This document shows, piece by piece, positions 28,521 to 38,340 of a stretch of 64,000 nucleotides of DNA. How positions within the stretch are numbered: position 1 is the first letter of the stretch; every line of letters starts with the position of its first letter. Both the position numbers and the translations under genes were made by a program. The stretch spans positions 1 to 64,000 of IMG/VR virus record IMGVR_UViG_3300036828_000413; one strand, given 5' to 3'. The stretch is from a virus. The notes beneath the pieces were generated by a model, which saw only the letters and a list, made by a program, of their open reading frames with translations, searched no databases and had not been told where the DNA came from.

Positions 28521-31454
28521 TTAGAAGCTCTTGCCCCGGTCGTCTGCGTAGCCCTCTGTGGCAAAGAAATAGGCGTTGCCGCCGAACTCAGATATGGCGA
28601 CTTGCGCGCCGGTGTTGGTTAGCGTTCGCTGGCTGCTCCACTGGCCACGGGTCGTGGTGCCGTTGGCCAGCGTGCCGCCGAACAACGGTTGGCCCAAGCC
28701 GGCCTGCGTGGCCCTGGCGCTTTGAAGATCGGGCGACCTGACGCTGACCGTGACCTGATTGCCACTGCCGAATACGGTCATGTCCAAGAACGGCTCCACG
28801 CGCACGCCGGTTGGGACGCCGGCCAGCGTGAAGTTCGCATCGGTCGTAGACGGAGTAATGCTTTCCGTGACCGGCGCCACCCAATAGAAGAAGTCGCCGT
28901 ACTGATTGAACGCGGTCCACAAACTGCTGGCCGTCTTGACGCTGCCGATCCGGCGGAACAGCGTGTAGTTGGCGGGCAGGGTCGGTGCGGTCGCCGAGAG
29001 CGAGAACAGCACGTCGACCACCTGGGTGTCGAGCCGCTTGATCAGGTGGACGTGGTACCACGCGGCGGCCGATATGGTGCCGGTATCCAGACCCCCGTTG
29101 CCGCTGCCTGCCGCCCACGCGCTGGTCGTCTTGCTGATCGCAGAGGCCAGGGTCATCATGTCGGAGTTGGTGCCGTCTGCGGCCTGGCCCGGCGCCACCG
29201 AGAACGTCGCGCTCGAGCCCGCGGTCGAGAGGACCAGCCCAGCGAGGTAGGATCGAACGACGTTTGCCGCGGAGTGGGACGCCGCGAACACCCACTGCGA
29301 GCTGGTGCCGTCGTTGTAGTAGACGTACATCTGGCCGTTGGCGCTGTTCCACCACAATGATCCAGCGGCCGCGCCAACGGGCGCAGTGTCCTGGACGTAG
29401 ACCGAGGCGCCGCCACTGACGGCCGACCATGCGCCGTTCTTGCGGCCATAGGTGTTGCTGTCCGAGGGCGCATCCGACAGCTTGGTGGTGTCGCTGGGAT
29501 GGACGTGGTCCTGGCGCGCAAAGCGCAGCGAGGTCCCGATGGCCACTGAGCCATTCATCAACGGATTGGCGTTGGCGGCCTGGCCCGCCACGAACGCCGT
29601 GGTCGCGAGCAGGGCCGTGTTGTCATTGGCGGCCGGTGTGGGCGCGGCCGGTGTGCCAGTGAACGTGGGCGAGGCCAAAGGGGCCTTGGTCGTGTCGCTG
29701 GGGTGGACGTGGTCCCCTCTGGAGTAGGCAGTGGCCGTGCCGGCCGCGCCCACGCCATCCATCGCCGGAGTGGTCGTGGACGGGGCGGCTATGCCCGCGC
29801 CAGCGATCGCGCCTCCGACGAACGCGGTCGTGGCCAGCTTGGTGGAGGAGTCGCCCGCCGTGGGCGTGCTGGCCGTGGTCGGCACCCCAGTGAACGCAGG
29901 GGACGCCAGGGGAGCTCGCGTGGTGTCTGTGGGGTGGACGTGGTCCGCGCGGGCAAAGTGCGTAGACGCTCCCCGCACCGCAGTCCCGTCCATGGCCGGG
30001 GTACCGTCACCCGCCGCACTGGCCTGTCCTACCACGTAGGCCGTGGTCGCGATCTTGGTGGTGTTGTCGTCGACCGCTGGAGTCGGGGCAGTGGGCGCGC
30101 CGGAGAATGCTGGAGAGTTGAGTGGCGCCTTGGTATCGGCGTACTGCTTGGTGGCCGCGCCCAGGGGCACCGTCGGATCGGCGCTGAGGACCAGCGCACC
30201 CGTCATGGTGCCGCCACTCAGACCAACGACCTTGCCCCACGCCAGGCTCGATCTGCCATAGAAGAAGCCGTCGTTCGGTGCGTCCGCGATCGCGTGGGTG
30301 TCGACGTAGTGCTTGGTGGCGGCGTCGTTGGTGCCTGTGGGATCAGCGCTGAGCGTCAAGACGCCGGTGAGCGTGCCGCCTCCGATCGGCAATACCTGGC
30401 TCCACGCCAGACTGGCCCGACCGTAGGTCTTGCCGTCGTTCGGAGCATCGGCGATGCCGCCGCTGTGAAGATCAACGTAGTTCTTGGTGGCGGCCTGTAG
30501 GCTGGCAGTCGGATCGGCGTAGAGCGTCAGCGCGCCGGTCATGGTGCCGCCAGACACCGGCAGGTAGCCGGCGAGGTCTGGGATCGGCGCCGCGATCACC
30601 CACTGGTGGGAGTCACCGTCGAAGTAGTAGACGTACAGGCAGCCATCCGTGGTATTCCACCACAGCGTGTTGTTGTCTATGCCGGTGGGCGGCGTGTCGC
30701 CCACGTAGACTTGGGAGGTGATGCCACCCGGAGAGCCTGAGGACGCGACCAGCGCCCACAGCCCAGCAGACAAGTCGGCCGCGAAGTCGATGCCGGAGAT
30801 GTGACCCGCCGTGGGCACGTAGGACGCACCGGAGTGCGTCACCAGCGAGGCAGGCGGTCCCGTAGTGTAGGCCGTGCTGGTCGCCCACGGAACTGGCGGG
30901 GTCGACCACGGAGGAGGGCCGCTTGGACCGATCGGCCCGGCCGGTCCCACCGGCCCTACGATCGAAGTGCCCGTGCCCCACGGCGTGGTACCGGTCGAGG
31001 ACTTCGGCCCATAGATCACGTGGTTGGTGGTGTCGATGTAGAAGTCGCCGGGCGTGCCGAGAGGATTGGTTGGCGGCCCTGAGCCGTTTCTGATGGTGTT
31101 GCCTGGCGCGCCCACCGGGCCTTGCGGTCCTACCGGCCCGACTGGACCAATGGGACCAATCAGCGAGAAGCCGGGCGGCCACGCGCCGCCGGCCTTCGGG
31201 CCATACATCAAGGCGGTGCGCAGATCGATGTAGAAGTCGCCATTGATCCCGAAGGAGTTGGCCGGTGGCCCATTGCCGTACAGCACGGAGTTTCCGCGAG
31301 GACCGGGCGGCCCCTGGTCTCCCGTAATGATGTCCGTGGGAGCGTCACCGTCCTCGACCTCTACGTCGCCCTCAAATGGGTCTTGGATGATCTCAACGTC
31401 GCCGATGTCGTCGAGCACTACAACGTCGCCGCTCGGAGACAGGCCATTGGTCAT
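28521..31454 (-). CDS. Large tail fibre with collagen-like stalk and repeats
   Basis: 977 aa. Order: acidic N-terminus (1-45), collagen-like Gly-X-Y stretches (GPIGPVGPVGPQGPVGAPGN and others, about 45-180), then a long array of fibre-shaft repeats of the type LTLSADPTGTNDAATKHYVD and STKLATTAFVGG (about 300-640), then a receptor-like C-terminal domain from residue 740 that is shared with the neighbouring fibre. It should trimerise and bind the host surface. Repeat regions make exact length unstable between strains. Confidence 0.9.
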   Translation of the reverse strand: MTNGLSPSGDVVVLDDIGDVEIIQDPFEGDVEVEDGDAPTDIITGDQGPPGPRGNSVLYGNGPPANSFGINGDFYIDLRTALMYGPKAGGAWPPGFSLIGPIGPVGPVGPQGPVGAPGNTIRNGSGPPTNPLGTPGDFYIDTTNHVIYGPKSSTGTTPWGTGTSIVGPVGPAGPIGPSGPPPWSTPPVPWATSTAYTTGPPASLVTHSGASYVPTAGHISGIDFAADLSAGLWALVASSGSPGGITSQVYVGDTPPTGIDNNTLWWNTTDGCLYVYYFDGDSHQWVIAAPIPDLAGYLPVSGGTMTGALTLYADPTASLQAATKNYVDLHSGGIADAPNDGKTYGRASLAWSQVLPIGGGTLTGVLTLSADPTGTNDAATKHYVDTHAIADAPNDGFFYGRSSLAWGKVVGLSGGTMTGALVLSADPTVPLGAATKQYADTKAPLNSPAFSGAPTAPTPAVDDNTTKIATTAYVVGQASAAGDGTPAMDGTAVRGASTHFARADHVHPTDTTRAPLASPAFTGVPTTASTPTAGDSSTKLATTAFVGGAIAGAGIAAPSTTTPAMDGVGAAGTATAYSRGDHVHPSDTTKAPLASPTFTGTPAAPTPAANDNTALLATTAFVAGQAANANPLMNGSVAIGTSLRFARQDHVHPSDTTKLSDAPSDSNTYGRKNGAWSAVSGGASVYVQDTAPVGAAAGSLWWNSANGQMYVYYNDGTSSQWVFAASHSAANVVRSYLAGLVLSTAGSSATFSVAPGQAADGTNSDMMTLASAISKTTSAWAAGSGNGGLDTGTISAAAWYHVHLIKRLDTQVVDVLFSLSATAPTLPANYTLFRRIGSVKTASSLWTAFNQYGDFFYWVAPVTESITPSTTDANFTLAGVPTGVRVEPFLDMTVFGSGNQVTVSVRSPDLQSARATQAGLGQPLFGGTLANGTTTRGQWSSQRTLTNTGAQVAISEFGGNAYFFATEGYADDRGKSF

Positions 31455-31798
31455 CGCGATGGTCCCGCCTCAACGACCAAGACGCCAGACCAGATCTTCT
31501 TCTTGATGCTGTTGATCGTCATGATCAGAGACTGGTCATAGGACCCGAGCGAGAGTTGGAGCAAGTTGTCCTGAATAATCAGAATGGTGAATTGTCCTCC
31601 CACGGGATTGGTGATTGTGATCTCACCAGTGTCGGTCGAGAGCGTCAGGAACGCGGTCGCGTCCTCCGCGTGGCGGCGCAGCTTCATCACCATGTCCACG
31701 CCGGTCAAGTCTATCGGACTTCCGGTCGTCTTCGTCTTGTAGACGAAGCTGCGATAGAAGTCTGCGTCGTTCGCGCAGGTGATGTTGCAGATCGCCAT
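31451..31798 (-). CDS. Baseplate or fibre-attachment protein, 115 aa
   Basis: ATG 31798, starting MAICNITCANDADFYRSFVY. The following TTGSPIDLTGVDMVMKLRRH is typical of small proteins (BppU-N-like) that sit before fibres in tail operons. ATGA-coupled to the large fibre. Confidence 0.65.
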   Translation of the reverse strand: MAICNITCANDADFYRSFVYKTKTTGSPIDLTGVDMVMKLRRHAEDATAFLTLSTDTGEITITNPVGGQFTILIIQDNLLQLSLGSYDQSLIMTINSIKKKIWSGVLVVEAGPSR

Positions 31799-31800
31799 AT

Positions 31801-32394
31801 CTAGAGACCCACGTAGGCCGAGTCGATTTCGGATGGCAGCGTGATGACGTTGGTCAAAATCTTGTTGGCGGTGTCCGAGAACACCGTGTAGCAAGTGTTG
31901 GTGTGGTCGCCGACCGTCTTGCCCATCTCGATCATCTGTGCCGCATCGAGGTCATAGAAGTTGCCGTCTGAGCCAAACCACTTGGTCGTGAAAGTCGGAT
32001 CGGCCAGCGCCAGCGTGTAGCCGCCCTGGATCAGGTTGCGCGAATAGTCGTCGGTCTTGACCGGCACGCCAGCCGCAATCATACCGCTGTTGACGTGGTT
32101 GAACCTCGTCAGGGCGTTGTAGTTATCCAGCTGGTACTTGTAGTATTGGTTCTCCGCAGGCTGCGACATGGTCGTACCATTCCACAGCCACGCCGGCATG
32201 AAGCGGAATGTGAAGTCCCAGATCTCGCTCTCGTCCGCAGCCGCATAGGGTGACTCTCCAATGCTCGTGACCCAATTGCCGTAGTCCACGTCGGTGGCTG
32301 GATCAACGTAGATGTTTCGCCTCGATCCGTAGACCATTCCGGCAGTGGTAGCGACCGACCAGTACCAATCTTGTTCCTTGAATTGACCGGGCAT
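31801..32394 (-). CDS. Tail protein with DUF4376-like C-terminus
   Basis: 197 aa. The C-terminal part (VPVKTDDYSRNLIQGGYTLA then a segment ending MIEMGKTVGDHTNTCYTVF) follows the pattern of the DUF4376 domain of phage tail-fibre regions. The N-terminal half has aromatic-rich repeats and is unassigned. Likely a fibre or assembly component. Confidence 0.65.
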   Translation of the reverse strand: MPGQFKEQDWYWSVATTAGMVYGSRRNIYVDPATDVDYGNWVTSIGESPYAAADESEIWDFTFRFMPAWLWNGTTMSQPAENQYYKYQLDNYNALTRFNHVNSGMIAAGVPVKTDDYSRNLIQGGYTLALADPTFTTKWFGSDGNFYDLDAAQMIEMGKTVGDHTNTCYTVFSDTANKILTNVITLPSEIDSAYVGL

Positions 32395-32406
32395 ATTTTC
32401 AATCCT

Positions 32407-33762
32407 TTAGTTGGAAGCGTACTGACCACCCGTGTCCTGCCACCCAGCCGCACTCCCCGGAAGATAGCTCAGGGGGATGCCACCGCCCGCGATGATGCCG
32501 TTCCATCTGATCATGTACTTGTAGCCGCTGACGTAACCTGGATTGACGAACGTCATCTGGTATGGGGTTGGAATCAGGATGGTCGAGTCCGGACCGCAGG
32601 CCGCAAAGGCTTGAGTGACCGTCATGGCGCCCAGGAACGTCCACACCCTCTGGCGCACTACGTAGTGACCTGGCGCGTCCCAGTACTGCGGCTGCATCTG
32701 GCCACTATAGATCGACTGCATGCCGTAGGCGCCGGAGTGGCCGGCGCCAAACGTGTGTGCGCCCGGATAGATGATCCCGCCGAACGAACACCAGACCGCG
32801 TTGCGAACAGTGCCGTTGGTCTGACAGTCGTCGGTCCAGATCTGGCCTCCGTTCGCACTGTAGAAGGCATTGTTGTTGATGTCACCGGTGCCGACGGATA
32901 TGCCAATGCCCTTGACCGTGACACGATTCGGGCTGTCCAAGTGGACGGTGTTAGCGACTCCGGTGGGAAGCCCAGTGACGAACGTGTTCGTCATGCTCGC
33001 GCCGATGTAGCTGACCGCCGGCCCAGGCACGGGCGGAATGATGATCTGCTCAGGATAGGTGCCGGCTGCGATCATGACCGTGGCCGTATAGACTGACGGA
33101 CCATATTGAAAGATCGTTGCGGTCGCCTTACCGATGGTCTTAAACGGTCCATGCGGTCCCGAGACGGTCGCGGTCGTGCCGTCGTACAGCGTGTCGCTGC
33201 CGATCCCACCATTGACGTACCACACTGTGTTCGCAGTCAGGATCGGCAGAAAGCCTGGGCCACCCCCACCGCCTGCCGCAGCGAAGTTGATGCCGTAGAG
33301 CTCAAAGTTGTTGTGGAGCTTGCTGTAGGTCAGCAGCGACTTGTAGTTCGCGGGCATGTCGCCGGCCTGCAGCGGATCGCCTCCCCTCCGCACGATATTC
33401 TTGAACCCAAGACCGCTGACGTTGATGGTCGATGGACCGGTATTGGCATTGGCTGGGATGACCCAGATCGCCAAACCGTCCCAGTACTGGAGCGGGGGAG
33501 GAGACAGGGCGATCGAGTAAGCATTGGCCGACCCAGTGTCAAGTCCGTAGGTCAATTGGCCGGACTGGATGCCTCTGGCCAGTTGGTTCAGGTCTGCGTT
33601 GTCCGGCACGATCCCCGTGTTGTTGATCAGGTTGACGATCTCTCGCTGGGGAAACTCGATGGAGGCCGCCGGAGGAATTGATCCAGGAGTCGCGGTGGCT
33701 GGATTTCCGTTTACGTATGCGGCGTTCGGATCGCTGACGCCGTATGGAGCGTTATATTTCAT
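32407..33762 (-). CDS. Tail fibre or spike protein, possible beta-helix
   Basis: 451 aa. The N-terminal segment PQREIVNLINNTGIVPDNAD with LNQLARGIQSG is a classic fibre attachment region of Mu-like phages. A Gly-rich hinge near 165 is followed by short parallel strands (TVMIAAGTYPEQIIIPPV, VHLDSPNRVTVKGIGI) suggestive of a right-handed beta-helix. Probably recognises surface polysaccharide; no catalytic residues can be named. Confidence 0.75.
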   Translation of the reverse strand: MKYNAPYGVSDPNAAYVNGNPATATPGSIPPAASIEFPQREIVNLINNTGIVPDNADLNQLARGIQSGQLTYGLDTGSANAYSIALSPPPLQYWDGLAIWVIPANANTGPSTINVSGLGFKNIVRRGGDPLQAGDMPANYKSLLTYSKLHNNFELYGINFAAAGGGGGPGFLPILTANTVWYVNGGIGSDTLYDGTTATVSGPHGPFKTIGKATATIFQYGPSVYTATVMIAAGTYPEQIIIPPVPGPAVSYIGASMTNTFVTGLPTGVANTVHLDSPNRVTVKGIGISVGTGDINNNAFYSANGGQIWTDDCQTNGTVRNAVWCSFGGIIYPGAHTFGAGHSGAYGMQSIYSGQMQPQYWDAPGHYVVRQRVWTFLGAMTVTQAFAACGPDSTILIPTPYQMTFVNPGYVSGYKYMIRWNGIIAGGGIPLSYLPGSAAGWQDTGGQYASN

Positions 33763-33771
33763 GGCTGCCTC

Positions 33772-34551
33772 TCACGGTGTTCCGGCCATAGGATCACTTG
33801 GTGTTTGAACATTGGAGTAATCATAGACTATCTCGGTGTGGGCTGGCTTCCATCTGTTCAAGACGCACTCCAGGTCTTGGGCTATCCCGATGCGGAGGTG
33901 GGGATCGACGCCGCACTGTCCCGAGGCGCACCTGAACCACGACAAGTTGGATTGGTGTACGTGGACCGTCCAGAAAAATCGGTTCGTGTCGGGTCCCAGT
34001 CCATAGTTGGGATACTCAGACAACTCACCATTCGCAACTCTCTCTCCGTTCGGGTCATAGATGGGCAGGTAGCCACGGACGAACATGTCCGAGAACATCG
34101 GGTCACTGCCGTCTCCGTAGACCCGGTTGTCCCCGCAGCGATCGAGCCCAACCATGAATGGTCGGTACTCAGTGATCGTTATGTCATAGCCGATCTTGGC
34201 TGCAAAGTCGATGTAGAACTGCCTGGACTGAGAGCCCAGGAGGGTCATCCTCTGGACCAGTGCGATCTGGCGCTCCTGGACCGTCTGGGGCGCCGTATAG
34301 CATGGGTCTGGCAGTCCCCAGTTGCGCTCCCAGTCGGGCAACAGCTCTACGGTAATTCTCGGATCACTCTCCCTCTCCAGGAGGTCTGCGGCTCGACCGT
34401 CTACGTAGCCCCAGTACTCACACAAACCGTCGCAGGCCTGCCACAAGAAGCTCCCGATGGAGTGCTTCGGCCACGCCTGGCCATTGGGCAGCAGCGAGAA
34501 GAAGGCCTCTCGATAGTTGCTGCCTGATCTGCGGACGTGGCGGTCACTCAT
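33772..34551 (-). CDS. Baseplate protein, Mu gp48 / YmfQ (DUF2313) family
   Basis: 259 aa. Family marks: LLPNGQAWPKHSIGSFLWQA, LLERESDPRITVELLPDWER and NWGLPDPCY, then IDFAAKIGYDITITEYRPFM. In Mu this protein lies after gp47 and joins baseplate and fibres. The order gp45-46-47-48-fibre is kept here. Confidence 0.85.
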   Translation of the reverse strand: MSDRHVRRSGSNYREAFFSLLPNGQAWPKHSIGSFLWQACDGLCEYWGYVDGRAADLLERESDPRITVELLPDWERNWGLPDPCYTAPQTVQERQIALVQRMTLLGSQSRQFYIDFAAKIGYDITITEYRPFMVGLDRCGDNRVYGDGSDPMFSDMFVRGYLPIYDPNGERVANGELSEYPNYGLGPDTNRFFWTVHVHQSNLSWFRCASGQCGVDPHLRIGIAQDLECVLNRWKPAHTEIVYDYSNVQTPSDPMAGTP

Positions 34552-35632
34552 AGGAGATGGTACCCAAGACTGCCATGTTGCCGTCGCTGTCCATCACGAC
34601 GTCCTCGATCGGACTTGCCAAATAGAACGACTGGACAGATGGGGCATTCATGATCGCATAGTTGATCCAGGACGCATAGATGGTTTGGCCGGGAGCGGCC
34701 CTGAGCTTCAGCATGTTTTGGATGGAGAGCTCGATCTCTGCCTTCACCTCGTCGGTATTTGGAACGAGGTTGCTGATGGTGACGTCGACGAACTGCTTGA
34801 TCGGGGCGACCACGTAGCAGTCCTTGACCGTGACCGGTCTGACCTTGTCGATGTAGCCAGCGACGGTCTCGATGTCTCCTGGAGTTGGCCACCCGTCGTC
34901 GCTGGCCCTCAAGTCATCCATCAAGAACCAGACCACTATGGTGCCGATCCCCATTCCGTTGCCCTTGGCCCACGCCCTGGTCACTCCGGGAATGGCCAGC
35001 GCCCACATCTCGTAGTCGGTGAGGTCTCCGCCCATTGGCGGCTGCCTGATCCGACGCAGTATCCTGGACCTCAGCTCGTCGTTGGTCTCTACGTCGGTCC
35101 CACCATCCATTGTGACTACTGTGGTCGAGGGGTCCACCCCTGGGGGAGCGGCCAAGAAGCCCAGGGTGTCCTCCGGCTCCATATTGCCGACCGTGCCGCC
35201 GTCCAGTGCGGTGACCGGGAGCTCGGTGGGCCCAGACCCAACTACCATTTGGGCGGTGACTTGGTATGTGGCGTTCTGGGAACCAGTGGCGCCCAACAGA
35301 GCGCCGGCAGGAATGATGCTTCCATTCACCCCCGTGGCTGCGACAGATCCAGTAGCCAGTGAGGCCTGCTTCCTCCCAGTGCTCCCATCCGCATTGACCA
35401 GCCAAATGTTGCCGAACCTGTCTAGCCACTCGTCCTCAGCTGTGTCAGGCATGAGCTGGAGTGCCAGCCAGTCCACGTACTCCAGCGTAAGGAAGCACAG
35501 CGCACCCTGGGTGTCGCTCATGACCCTCAGCACACTGTTTGGTACGGTCGCGTCACTTCCTGGAAGCGAGCCATGGATGCTGTCCCTGACCAGGCTCCTG
35601 ACTTCTCTCAGGGTTGGGGTGTTCCATGGCAT
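34544..35632 (-). CDS. Baseplate wedge protein J-like (Mu gp47)
   Basis: 362 aa. Pattern of the BaseplateJ family: start MPWNTPTLREVRSLVRDSIH, residue block EDEWLDRFGNIWLVNADGST, and RRIRQPPMGGDLTDYEMWA with GVTRAWAKGNGMG, which are the usual conserved sites. Forms the wedge around the hub. Overlaps the gp48-like gene by 8 bases. Confidence 0.9.
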   Translation of the reverse strand: MPWNTPTLREVRSLVRDSIHGSLPGSDATVPNSVLRVMSDTQGALCFLTLEYVDWLALQLMPDTAEDEWLDRFGNIWLVNADGSTGRKQASLATGSVAATGVNGSIIPAGALLGATGSQNATYQVTAQMVVGSGPTELPVTALDGGTVGNMEPEDTLGFLAAPPGVDPSTTVVTMDGGTDVETNDELRSRILRRIRQPPMGGDLTDYEMWALAIPGVTRAWAKGNGMGIGTIVVWFLMDDLRASDDGWPTPGDIETVAGYIDKVRPVTVKDCYVVAPIKQFVDVTISNLVPNTDEVKAEIELSIQNMLKLRAAPGQTIYASWINYAIMNAPSVQSFYLASPIEDVVMDSDGNMAVLGTISYE

Positions 35633-36144
35633 TATGGCATTATCCCTTGCCAGAGCATCTGGTACATCAGGTCGATGGCATAAGTCGGACCTCGATAGAT
35701 GCGCACGATCGCATCAATCTGCTGCTTGTCTACTCTCATCGAGAGGATTTCATACCTGCTGGCTATCTTGTGGTCAACGAACGGCTGGATTGCGTCCCTG
35801 ATGTAGTTCGTCGCCCAGGCCTGGGTGGCTCCGAACTTGGACTGGACCGACTCAATGGCGCTCCTCCTCAGCAGCCAGAGCTTGCACCCGATCGGCCAGG
35901 CGTTCCAGATCACGTCTCCATCAAAGTCACCCCACCACCCCTCCCTGTTGGTCGAGTCGGGATCGGGCAGCCTGTCCGTCACGTCGGCCAGCGCGTTGGT
36001 ACCCAGGGCGACCATCACCGCAGTAGCCAGAGCCCTGGTGTCGTCCAGCTCTCCATCAGACAACAACTGCCAGTCGATGTTGACCTGGTACTGGGGATAC
36101 TGGGACTTCTGGACGGTCCTGATGTCTACGGGAAGCGTGGTCAT
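35632..36144 (-). CDS. Baseplate protein, Mu gp46 family
   Basis: 170 aa. REGWWGDFDGDVIWNAWPIG then CKLWLLRRSAIESVQSKFG is the GP46 signature (WWGD..., S-LWLL-R). A wedge component acting between gp45 and gp47. One-base overlap with the next gene. Confidence 0.9.
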   Translation of the reverse strand: MTTLPVDIRTVQKSQYPQYQVNIDWQLLSDGELDDTRALATAVMVALGTNALADVTDRLPDPDSTNREGWWGDFDGDVIWNAWPIGCKLWLLRRSAIESVQSKFGATQAWATNYIRDAIQPFVDHKIASRYEILSMRVDKQQIDAIVRIYRGPTYAIDLMYQMLWQGIMP

Positions 36145-37103
36145 CTGATCGCCAACGCCTGTTCGATCACTGTCAGTCTCGCCTCGATGGCCTCAAGCCT
36201 GAGTGATAGCTCATCGACCCACGTGGGCGAAGCAGCTCTCGATGGCTGCGGTGTCGTTTTCGCCGGAAGCGGGAACGCCATGCCGGGCGGTATCTTCACG
36301 CCGGACGGCAGCGAGGGCATCGGCAGTGACGGCAGTGATGGCATCTTGAAGCCAAGTCCACCAATAATTGCGTCTATGTAACTCTTGGTCGCCAGGTGGT
36401 TCGGCGCCGCCGGAGGAGCGGCCGTCACCTGCTTCATGAAGTGGCCGAAGCCACCGGTGAACTTGTTACCGAAGATCTGGACCAGCTGGCTGGAGCCATC
36501 AAACGCCATAGCGCCGGAGGTTGGCTGGAATGAGTGCAGGGGCGACTTGTGATTTATGGTCTGGTCGTGGGCCAGATCGGTCTCGTCCTTAGTCATTTGC
36601 AAGTATTGCTTGCCGCTCTGGGTATACCGTTGCTTCTGGCCCTGCGCCTTCTGGTTGGACTGCTGGTCCTGCGGAGGGTCGCCCAGCTGGAGCTTCAGCT
36701 TCTTGTCGGTGCGCCCGGTGAGAAACACTCCGTCGTTGTTCATGTGGAGCTGGTGCTGGAGGTAGTCGAACATCGCGACGTCGCCCTTCTGCAACTCCTT
36801 CAGGCGAAAGCGACGGTCGTCCATGTTCCCAAACACAGGGAAGCTCCGGTTGCCACCCATGAATTGAACGAAGGTCTCGGCACTCTGGGTAATCTTACCT
36901 TGGGCGTCCTTGACTGCGTCCCTTACGACGCTGGTAAAGCCGTAGTTCTGCGGGCTCTCGATCGCGCTCCTGGCCTCGTTAGCCATGAAGTTACCCTTGC
37001 TCTCCTGCATGAGCTTTGTGTCATCGACCTCAGGAACGGTGACCCTAGCTCCTCCGGCCACGTAGGACCGAAACGAGGAGTTGGCTGGCGTGGCTCTGTG
37101 CAT
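36141..37103 (-). CDS. Baseplate spike / assembly protein, Mu gp45 family
   Basis: 320 aa. ARSAIESPQNYGFTSVVRDA and ETFVQFMGGNRSFPVFGNMD, DDRRFR are the gp45 (baseplate V) signatures. The central part forms the spike OB-fold and helix; the C-terminus has a short coiled coil (LSLRLEAIEARLTVIEQALA). Pierces the outer membrane during injection. Confidence 0.9.
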   Translation of the reverse strand: MHRATPANSSFRSYVAGGARVTVPEVDDTKLMQESKGNFMANEARSAIESPQNYGFTSVVRDAVKDAQGKITQSAETFVQFMGGNRSFPVFGNMDDRRFRLKELQKGDVAMFDYLQHQLHMNNDGVFLTGRTDKKLKLQLGDPPQDQQSNQKAQGQKQRYTQSGKQYLQMTKDETDLAHDQTINHKSPLHSFQPTSGAMAFDGSSQLVQIFGNKFTGGFGHFMKQVTAAPPAAPNHLATKSYIDAIIGGLGFKMPSLPSLPMPSLPSGVKIPPGMAFPLPAKTTPQPSRAASPTWVDELSLRLEAIEARLTVIEQALAIR

Positions 37104-37107
37104 CTTT

Positions 37108-38340
37108 CTACTCCACTGGCACGATGGCTTGACCCGGAGGCACCTGCTTCGGAAGCTGGTCTGGAATTGACTGATCTGGAGCCTTGCCCACGTTCATCGG
37201 GGCCGTGTCCTTCAGCGCCCACGGCTGCTTCAAATCGAGCTGGGTCTGGGTCCCGTTGCTGTTGTCTTGAGTGAATGTAACGGTCTCTATCTTCATCATC
37301 ATATTCAATGGACACATCGGAGAGTAGACGAACACGTTGTCCCCCGGCCACCACAGATTGGTGTCATCCCTGAACCAGCCCTGCACTGTTGCCGTTGCAT
37401 CTATCTGGGGTCCCTCGTGCCACAGCGCCTCGTTCTTGGCCCTGTCCAAGACCTCCTGGATGTTCTTGACCGGCTGCTCCGAGGGAGTGATCAGCAGGCT
37501 CTTGAGGAAGCCAGTACCACCCCAGCTGGCCTCGAGCTCGCTGGCCTTGGTGCCCCAGTTGTCGTCGCTGGCCGCCGACTGGGCGACCACCTTGTATTCC
37601 TCGTAGGTGTGGTCCTTGTGAAAGACGCACTGCATCTTCTTGATGTTCTGACCCTCGATCAGCTGGGTGTTCAAAACTGGCATGTGATGGTCGCCGATCG
37701 CAAGGAAGTTTCCCCAGCTGTCGCTCCCAAGGATGATCCCTCTCGGCCTGGCTATCCTCTCGAGGAAGTCCCAGATCGGCTCGCCCGGCTGGTTCTGGAG
37801 CTTGTCGAACGGGGTGGCATTCAAACTGCCAACTGGAATTATCTTAGAAGGATACGGGCTGACCACCTTCTGGGCCACCTGGAGCCAGGTCATGCCGTCG
37901 AAGCTGCCACTCTTGGTATTGACGCTGCTCCTGGCCACTGGTGCAGTCGCACTCTTGCCCTGAATTTCGATCCCGTGCTGGTTGGCCTCGTAGGCCACCT
38001 GCCTAGTCTCGATGAAGCCGGCCAGAACATTGACGCCGCCGAGATTGACATAAACTGTTTCTCCAGGCATGAACTGGAGCTTGTAGAACATCCCAGCTGG
38101 GGTATCACGCTCAACGCTCTGGAAGCGAAAGTAAGAGTACGCGTCGTGCCACTTGAGCTGGACGAATATGCTCTCCCAGTCTTCGAAGTTTATCCCATTG
38201 ACGATCAGCGTGGCCTGCTCGTAGGGCACTCTGGAGTTGGGGTCTCGAGCAGGGATCGAGTACTGGGTGACCGGGGGAGCCGGTTCAGTCGTGCCTCCGG
38301 TGATGATCACTCTGGGCGGTGCAGTCCCTCCGTCGCTCAT
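37108..38340 (-). CDS. Baseplate hub protein, Mu gp44 family
   Basis: 410 aa. Contains YEQATLIVNGINFEDWESIF, a central LQVAQKVVSPYPSKIIPVGS and PIWDFLERIARPRGIILGSD, all typical of gp44/late-control-D hub proteins. It closes the end of the tube and holds the spike. ATGA-coupled to the upstream gene. Confidence 0.9.
   Translation of the reverse strand: MSDGGTAPPRVIITGGTTEPAPPVTQYSIPARDPNSRVPYEQATLIVNGINFEDWESIFVQLKWHDAYSYFRFQSVERDTPAGMFYKLQFMPGETVYVNLGGVNVLAGFIETRQVAYEANQHGIEIQGKSATAPVARSSVNTKSGSFDGMTWLQVAQKVVSPYPSKIIPVGSLNATPFDKLQNQPGEPIWDFLERIARPRGIILGSDSWGNFLAIGDHHMPVLNTQLIEGQNIKKMQCVFHKDHTYEEYKVVAQSAASDDNWGTKASELEASWGGTGFLKSLLITPSEQPVKNIQEVLDRAKNEALWHEGPQIDATATVQGWFRDDTNLWWPGDNVFVYSPMCPLNMMMKIETVTFTQDNSNGTQTQLDLKQPWALKDTAPMNVGKAPDQSIPDQLPKQVPPGQAIVPVE

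Noticed and set aside
28689-30500. Long frames on the + strand opposite the tail fibre genes
   Set aside because: Repetitive GC-rich shadow translations of the fibre repeats, Arg/Gly-rich without domains.
29400-30500. Repeated DNA in the large fibre as a possible CRISPR or direct-repeat array
   Set aside because: The repeats follow the coding periodicity of fibre-shaft units and vary at third positions; no spacer pattern.
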